Shown here: piece by piece, positions 6,952 to 9,986 of the stretch | Layout: each line of letters starts with the position of its first letter | How positions within the stretch are numbered: position 1 is the stretch's first letter | Assembly (NCBI GenBank): GCA_002392545.1 | Contig: DGHF01000138.1 | Span: 1-9,986, forward strand | Length of the DNA stretch: 9,986 nucleotides | Direction: 5' to 3' | Origin: Ruminococcus sp. UBA3855 | Lineage (GTDB): Bacteria; Bacillota; Clostridia; Oscillospirales; Ruminococcaceae | Program-made: the position numbers and the translations under genes | Notes under the pieces: generated by a model | Databases searched by the model: none | Told to the model about the DNA's origin: nothing | Seen by the model: the letters and a program-made list of their open reading frames with translations, nothing else

Positions 6952-7464
6952 TTAAGACAAAATATAAATATCCATCATGAATTTAACTGCTGTCACTGCT
7001 GAAAAAATTATCATCATTGTGGATACGGGGAAAAATAACATGGAGTCAATTCCTTTTCTCTGATTAACTCCGAACAAAACAAGCACCGTTCCAAATTCTT
7101 CAATCAGGTATTCAGCATAAGCAAAACCAGCCAAAATCACAAGAAAACCATTTGCAATGCAAAACAACACACAAAATAAAATCGAAAATATTTTCATCCA
7201 GCCAAACAGCAAATGAATTCCCACCGCAAAAACAAAGAATATTGTATACAATTTGTTGATATGATAGATAGCCCCCAAATCATATTGTTTGTGAAATTCT
7301 TCATACCACAAGTGATTCAATTTACTTTTTCTCATTTTTTTCATTCTGGTTTTCCCGATTTTGTATTTTCTCTTGAGATAGCTTTCCATGTTACACCTGA
7401 AAAAAACATAGAAAACAAAGGAAAAGCCAATCAATAAAAATATCGCAAAATAATATATTTTCAT
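6952..7464 (-). CDS. Small integral membrane protein of unknown function, four predicted helices
   Basis: 170 residues from ATG at 7464; GGTG 6 nt upstream is a modest ribosome binding site. Hydrophobic segments lie at about residues 3-22, 72-90, 92-115 and 144-168. A strongly basic stretch follows the first (ESYLKRKYKIGKTRMKKMRKSK, about 27-48) and should face the cytoplasm. A soluble-looking segment (NHLWYEEFHKQYDLGAIYHINKLY) precedes helix two. No catalytic motif, transporter signature or lipobox is seen, and I do not recognise the family. It lies 37 nt downstream of the SUKH gene and about 39 nt upstream of the zinc-binding protein gene, in the same direction as both. Context gives only a weak hint: it could be an accessory protein of the operon or an unrelated passenger. 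Confidence 0.8.
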   Translation of the reverse strand: MKIYYFAIFLLIGFSFVFYVFFRCNMESYLKRKYKIGKTRMKKMRKSKLNHLWYEEFHKQYDLGAIYHINKLYTIFFVFAVGIHLLFGWMKIFSILFCVLFCIANGFLVILAGFAYAEYLIEEFGTVLVLFGVNQRKGIDSMLFFPVSTMMIIFSAVTAVKFMMDIYILS

Positions 7465-7501
7465 GGTTACACCAGCATTTCATTTGGATTGATTAGAAGT
7501 T

Positions 7502-7927
7502 TCAGCTTGTTGCAATGTCAACAAGATAATCCAATACCTCACAAAAATCTGAAAATTCAATGCATTCTTCCTTGATATTATCATAATCTTCATATTCATA
7601 AAAATAGAATGAATGATACCTTGCATCATAACATATATAACTTGAATGATAAAAGCCCACAATTAACAATTCTTTGGGGACTTCACCTTCTGAAAAATCA
7701 TAGTTAATTTGGAATTGATGATTCTGGTCTACGCCATACAAAAAGCAATCTCCTCCAAAGAGTTTCGCACCATTTGAAATTTTTAGAAATGATTGATAGG
7801 ATTCAGGGATTGCAATTTTCATTTTCCGTTCAAAATCCGTTATTTCTGAATCTGTTGCAGGAGGGAAAAACTCTGAATGCATCCAATCACCGCTGATATT
7901 TTTGATATATTCAATCCGCTTTTGCAT
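7502..7927 (-). CDS. SUKH (SMI1/KNR4) family protein
   Basis: 141 residues from ATG at 7927 behind AGAGGA, 12 nt after the decarboxylase stop. The N-terminal half carries the family signature: PATDSEITDFERKMKIAIPESYQSFLKISNGAKLFGGD (about 23-60), i.e. an acidic ExxI-type helix, the IPxxYxxFLxxxNG strand-turn and the following glycine-rich turn. Later come LLIVGFYHSSYICYDAR (about 87-103) and a closing helix FSDFCEVLDYLVDIA. In bacteria many SUKH proteins are immunity proteins against polymorphic toxins; others are housekeeping proteins of unknown role. No toxin gene is found in the window, and the gene is embedded between speA and the membrane protein gene. An immunity role is therefore only one possibility; binding of a protein partner is the safer inference. 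Confidence 0.85.
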   Translation of the reverse strand: MQKRIEYIKNISGDWMHSEFFPPATDSEITDFERKMKIAIPESYQSFLKISNGAKLFGGDCFLYGVDQNHQFQINYDFSEGEVPKELLIVGFYHSSYICYDARYHSFYFYEYEDYDNIKEECIEFSDFCEVLDYLVDIATS

Positions 7928-7939
7928 GATAAATCCTCT

Positions 7940-9388
7940 TTACTTCAATACATTGAGCCTTTCAAGCGTGGGGTCTTCAAATCCCTGCATGGAGCAACCT
8001 TTTTCAATAGAGAAAAGAATATTGTCAACAATTTCCTCTGTCACCATTTCCCCTGGTGCAATGATGGGAATACCGGGGGGATAGCACATGACGAATTCAC
8101 CGCAGATTCTGCCGACTGTCTCACGGATGGGAACGAGTTCTTTTTCGGCATAGAATGCCTTTTGTGGGGTGGCTGATACAATGGGAGTGATATATTCCGC
8201 ATTATGCTGACGAGAAACTTCTCTCGAATAAAGCCGTTTGATGTCCTCCAATGCACCAACTAATCTTTCAATATCCTGAATTCTGTCGCCAATGGAGATA
8301 TAGGCAAGAATATTGCCAATGTCACCAAATTCAATTTGAATGTCGTATTCGTCACGAAGCAGGTCATAAACTTCAATTCCAGTCAGACCAATATCACGGG
8401 TATACACAGAAAGTTTGGTGACATCATAATCAAAGATACTGCGCCCGTTGACTAAATCTTTTCCATAGGCATAATAACCGCCGATGGAGTTAATTTCTTC
8501 TCTTGCATATTCTGCCATCTGACGGACTTTTTCGAAACTTTCACGTCCACGGAGTGCCAGATTTCGCCTTGAAATGTCAAGGCTTGACAATAAGAGATAA
8601 GAGGCACTTGTTGTCTGTGTGAGGTTGATAATCTGTTCTACGTAGCGGGGGTTGACGGTATCATTTAACAGTAACAGACTGCTTTGTGTGAGACTTCCGC
8701 CGGATTTGTGCATAGAAACCGCCGCCATATCTGCACCGGCTTCCATAGCAGAAACTGGTAATCCTTCATGGAAAGAAAGGTGAGTTCCATGGGCTTCGTC
8801 AACTAATACCATCATACCATGTTCATGGGCTAATTTGACAATAGAGCGTAAATCGGAACAAATGCCGTAATAAGTTGGATTATTGACGAAAATTGCCTTT
8901 GCATCGGGGTGTGCTAAAATTGCCTGTTCCACGTCTGAAAGCATCATTCCCAAGGCAATCCCAATATGTGCATCAACATCAGGATTTACATAGACAGGTT
9001 CAGCACCGCAGAGAATGAGCGCATTCAATGCACTTCTATGCACATTTCTGGGCATGATGAGTTTATCACCGGCTTTACAGGCGGTTAATACCATACTCTG
9101 CACGGCGGAAGTTGTACCACCTACCATGAAATAGGCATACTTCGCCCCGAAGGCATCTGCTGCCAGCTGTTCCGCCTCTGCAATGACAGAAACAGGGTGA
9201 CAGAGATTGTCAAGGGGTTTCATGGAATTCACGTCAAGGCTAACACATTGTTCACCCAATAATTTGACTAATTCAGGGTTGCCACGTCCTCTTTTATGCC
9301 CCGGAACATCAAAGGGAACAACCCTTTTTCTGCGGAATCGTTCTAAAGCTTCATAAACGGGGGCTGTTTTCTGTTTTTCGAAATTCAT
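7940..9388 (-). CDS. speA: Orn/Lys/Arg decarboxylase, compact fold-type I PLP enzyme, probable arginine decarboxylase
   Basis: 482 residues from ATG at 9388, the size of the short Bacillus SpeA-type enzymes, not the ~750-residue inducible ones. Motifs in order: FDVPGHKRGRG (26-36); the PLP phosphate loop MVGGTTSAVQ (88-97); VNNPTYYGIC (168-177); VDEAHGTH (196-203) with Asp and His contacting the cofactor ring; SMHKSGGSLTQSS (225-237) with K228 as the PLP Schiff-base lysine; and the C-terminal CYPPGIPIIAPGE (435-447). It decarboxylates a basic amino acid in the cytoplasm. Arginine giving agmatine is the likeliest, because compact SpeA enzymes in polyamine clusters usually do this, but sequence alone does not exclude lysine or ornithine. 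It is first in the operon, behind a structured leader with an intrinsic terminator, so it is probably regulated by attenuation. The start is supported by GGAAC 7 nt upstream. Confidence 0.93.
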   Translation of the reverse strand: MNFEKQKTAPVYEALERFRRKRVVPFDVPGHKRGRGNPELVKLLGEQCVSLDVNSMKPLDNLCHPVSVIAEAEQLAADAFGAKYAYFMVGGTTSAVQSMVLTACKAGDKLIMPRNVHRSALNALILCGAEPVYVNPDVDAHIGIALGMMLSDVEQAILAHPDAKAIFVNNPTYYGICSDLRSIVKLAHEHGMMVLVDEAHGTHLSFHEGLPVSAMEAGADMAAVSMHKSGGSLTQSSLLLLNDTVNPRYVEQIINLTQTTSASYLLLSSLDISRRNLALRGRESFEKVRQMAEYAREEINSIGGYYAYGKDLVNGRSIFDYDVTKLSVYTRDIGLTGIEVYDLLRDEYDIQIEFGDIGNILAYISIGDRIQDIERLVGALEDIKRLYSREVSRQHNAEYITPIVSATPQKAFYAEKELVPIRETVGRICGEFVMCYPPGIPIIAPGEMVTEEIVDNILFSIEKGCSMQGFEDPTLERLNVLK

Positions 9389-9409
9389 GTCAATCGTTCC
9401 ATTCTATAT

Positions 9410-9448
9410 AAAAATAAACAGACAGAACACCTTTCGGCGGTCTGTCTG
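9410..9448 (-). terminator. Intrinsic terminator in the speA leader (candidate attenuator)
   Basis: On the minus strand CAGACAG (9448-9442) pairs with CTGTCTG (9425-9419), extended by T-A and by G-C pairs around two mismatches to a four-base GAAA loop (9435-9432). TTTATTTTT (9418-9410) follows directly. The tract ends 21 nt before the speA start codon, downstream of the only strong promoter seen, so it should interrupt speA transcription unless relieved. Confidence 0.8.
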
Positions 9449-9666
9449 CAAAATCGTGTTTTTCAGTAGGTCAGGGGATTGCCGATTCTGAAATTATTGA
9501 CCGTTTACAAGTGATATACCATCTTATAAAATTTCGGGCATCCGCCCAATCAATAATGCAGGGAATTCCTGCTGTTTTCGGCTTTCGACCCGCCTGTCCG
9601 CATGGGCTGAGCTTTTCCGGAAAAGAAAAGCAGTCGTCAGAATCCTGTTAAATATCTAACAGAACA
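9449..9666 (-). ncRNA. Structured 5' leader RNA of speA, riboswitch-like, class not recognised
   Basis: This occupies most of the 308-nt gap between speA and the upstream gene fragment. On the minus strand I see perfect or near-perfect helices. P1 is GATTCTGA (9644-9637) with TCAGAATC (9491-9484). P2 is CGAC (9636-9633) with GTCG (9589-9586), enclosing the hairpin GCTTTTC/GAAAAGC (9631-9625/9617-9611). P3 is the hairpin GCAGG/CCTGC (9572-9568/9562-9558). P4 is ATTATTGA (9557-9550) with TCAATAAT (9500-9493). Inside P4 are the hairpins GGGC/GCCC (9547-9544/9539-9536) and TTTATAAG/CTTGTAAA (9530-9523/9511-9504, one G-U). A 5' hairpin CTGTTA/TAACAG lies at 9662-9645. P1, P2, P3 and P4 abut almost without linkers, as in an aptamer junction. 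It precedes a terminator and a polyamine gene, so ligand-controlled attenuation is inferred. It could instead be a separate small RNA. Confidence 0.6.
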
Positions 9667-9671
9667 CCCCC

Positions 9672-9700
9672 ATTATAGCATACTTTTTTCGATTTGTCAA
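9672..9700 (-). promoter_or_regulatory. Sigma-A promoter of the polyamine operon
   Basis: On the minus strand TTGACA (9700-9695), a 17-bp spacer with an A-run, and TATAAT (9677-9672): both hexamers match consensus and the spacing is ideal. Transcription should start near 9665, giving a leader of about 275 nt before speA. The TGA stop of the truncated upstream frame lies within the -35 hexamer. Confidence 0.88.
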
Positions 9701-9945
9701 GGGGCTTGCCTCTGGTTTCGGTGGAAAATTTCTTTATCATCTTTTGTCAGGTTTTTGAGAGAATCGCCGTCCAGCATCTTGGAAGCGGTATTGGAAATAT
9801 CAAGCATTCGCCGTTCAATCTGTGTCTGCATTGCAGTTTTGGACTGATATAGTAAAACCAGACCCATGACCGCATTGGCAATGACAAGGAGCATCAATGC
9901 AAAAATCAGATGTTTTGAACCAAATCGCCTTTTTCTTTTTTTCAT
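9697..9945 (-). pseudogene. Truncated N-terminal fragment of a membrane sensor protein
   Basis: An 82-residue frame with a good ribosome binding site (AGAGGTGAT, ATG at 9945) and a real-looking start: basic MKKRKRRFGSKH, one membrane span (LIFALMLLVIANAVMGLVLL, about 13-32), then QSKTAMQTQIERRMLDISNTASKMLDGDSLKNLTKDD. This last stretch resembles the beginning of an extracytoplasmic sensing domain in clostridial GGDEF, EAL or histidine-kinase proteins, but no output domain follows. After DDKE the remaining residues (IFHRNQRQAP) look unrelated and the frame stops inside the promoter of the next operon. I therefore read it as the remnant of a longer gene. A small functional single-span protein cannot be excluded. 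The family suggestion rests on recall of similar N-termini, not a search. Confidence 0.55.
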
Positions 9946-9986
9946 AGTGGAATCACCTCTGTTGTGACATCCTCCCCCGCCTGTAG
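9942..9986 (-). CDS. Possible 3' end of an upstream gene (last 14 codons)
   Basis: From the right edge one minus-strand frame reads LQAGEDVTTEVIPL and stops with TGA at 9944-9942, overlapping the ATG of the sensor fragment as ATGA. Such an overlap is typical of translationally coupled genes, and the composition looks protein-like. Fourteen residues are too few to assign a family. Confidence 0.35.
   Translation of the reverse strand, partial: LQAGEDVTTEVIPL

Noticed and set aside
7502..7927. A polymorphic toxin-immunity locus
   Set aside because: Only the SUKH protein is present; neighbours are metabolic, membrane and zinc-binding genes with no toxin or secretion domain.
9404..9448. A second speA promoter using the AT-rich stretch just before the gene
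   Set aside because: A TATAGAAT-like -10 is present, but no credible -35 lies 16-18 bp upstream, and the stretch is explained by the terminator T-tract.
9436..9668. T-box leader upstream of the decarboxylase
   Set aside because: No T-box sequence (AGGGTGGNACCGCG-like) or typical stem I motifs are seen, and the terminator arms do not contain it.

Overview
The window reads as the genome of a low-GC Gram-positive gut-type bacterium, most likely a Ruminococcus-like member of the Oscillospiraceae. The reasons are strong AGGTGA-type ribosome binding sites, a consensus sigma-A promoter, clostridial-style polyamine enzymes, and tandem intracellular LRR_5 (BspA-like) proteins of a kind I associate with that group. 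This assignment is inference; no rRNA or other marker gene is present. Every gene I can support lies on the minus strand, so the operon reads from right to left.

Right edge (about 9697-9986): the last codons of an unidentified gene overlap (ATGA) an 82-residue open frame that looks like only the signal-anchor and first extracytoplasmic residues of a membrane sensor. It appears truncated. Its stop codon lies in the -35 box of a near-perfect promoter (TTGACA, 17 bp, TATAAT; 9672-9700).

Leader (about 9410-9666): roughly 250 transcribed nucleotides fold on paper into a compact multi-helix structure with several perfect 8-bp helices. It ends in an intrinsic terminator whose T-tract stops 21 nt before the start codon of the decarboxylase gene. 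This is the layout of a riboswitch or attenuator. I do not recognise the class.

Operon: an Orn/Lys/Arg decarboxylase (speA-type), a SUKH/SMI1-KNR4 protein, a small four-helix membrane protein, a cysteine-rich zinc-binding protein, a spermidine synthase homologue (speE), four tandem LRR_5 proteins, and the first 174 residues of a saccharopine-dehydrogenase-family enzyme, probably carboxynorspermidine synthase. All gaps are short (12-39 nt) and no internal terminator is evident, so one transcript is likely.

The core enzymes fit a polyamine pathway: arginine (or another basic amino acid) is decarboxylated, an aminopropyl group is transferred by the SpeE homologue, and carboxyspermidine or carboxynorspermidine is formed from aspartate semialdehyde and a diamine. 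The matching decarboxylase (nspC) and agmatine-to-putrescine enzymes would be expected just beyond the left edge. The unusual parts are the four cytoplasmic-looking LRR proteins placed between two biosynthetic genes, and the structured leader that may sense a polyamine or precursor.
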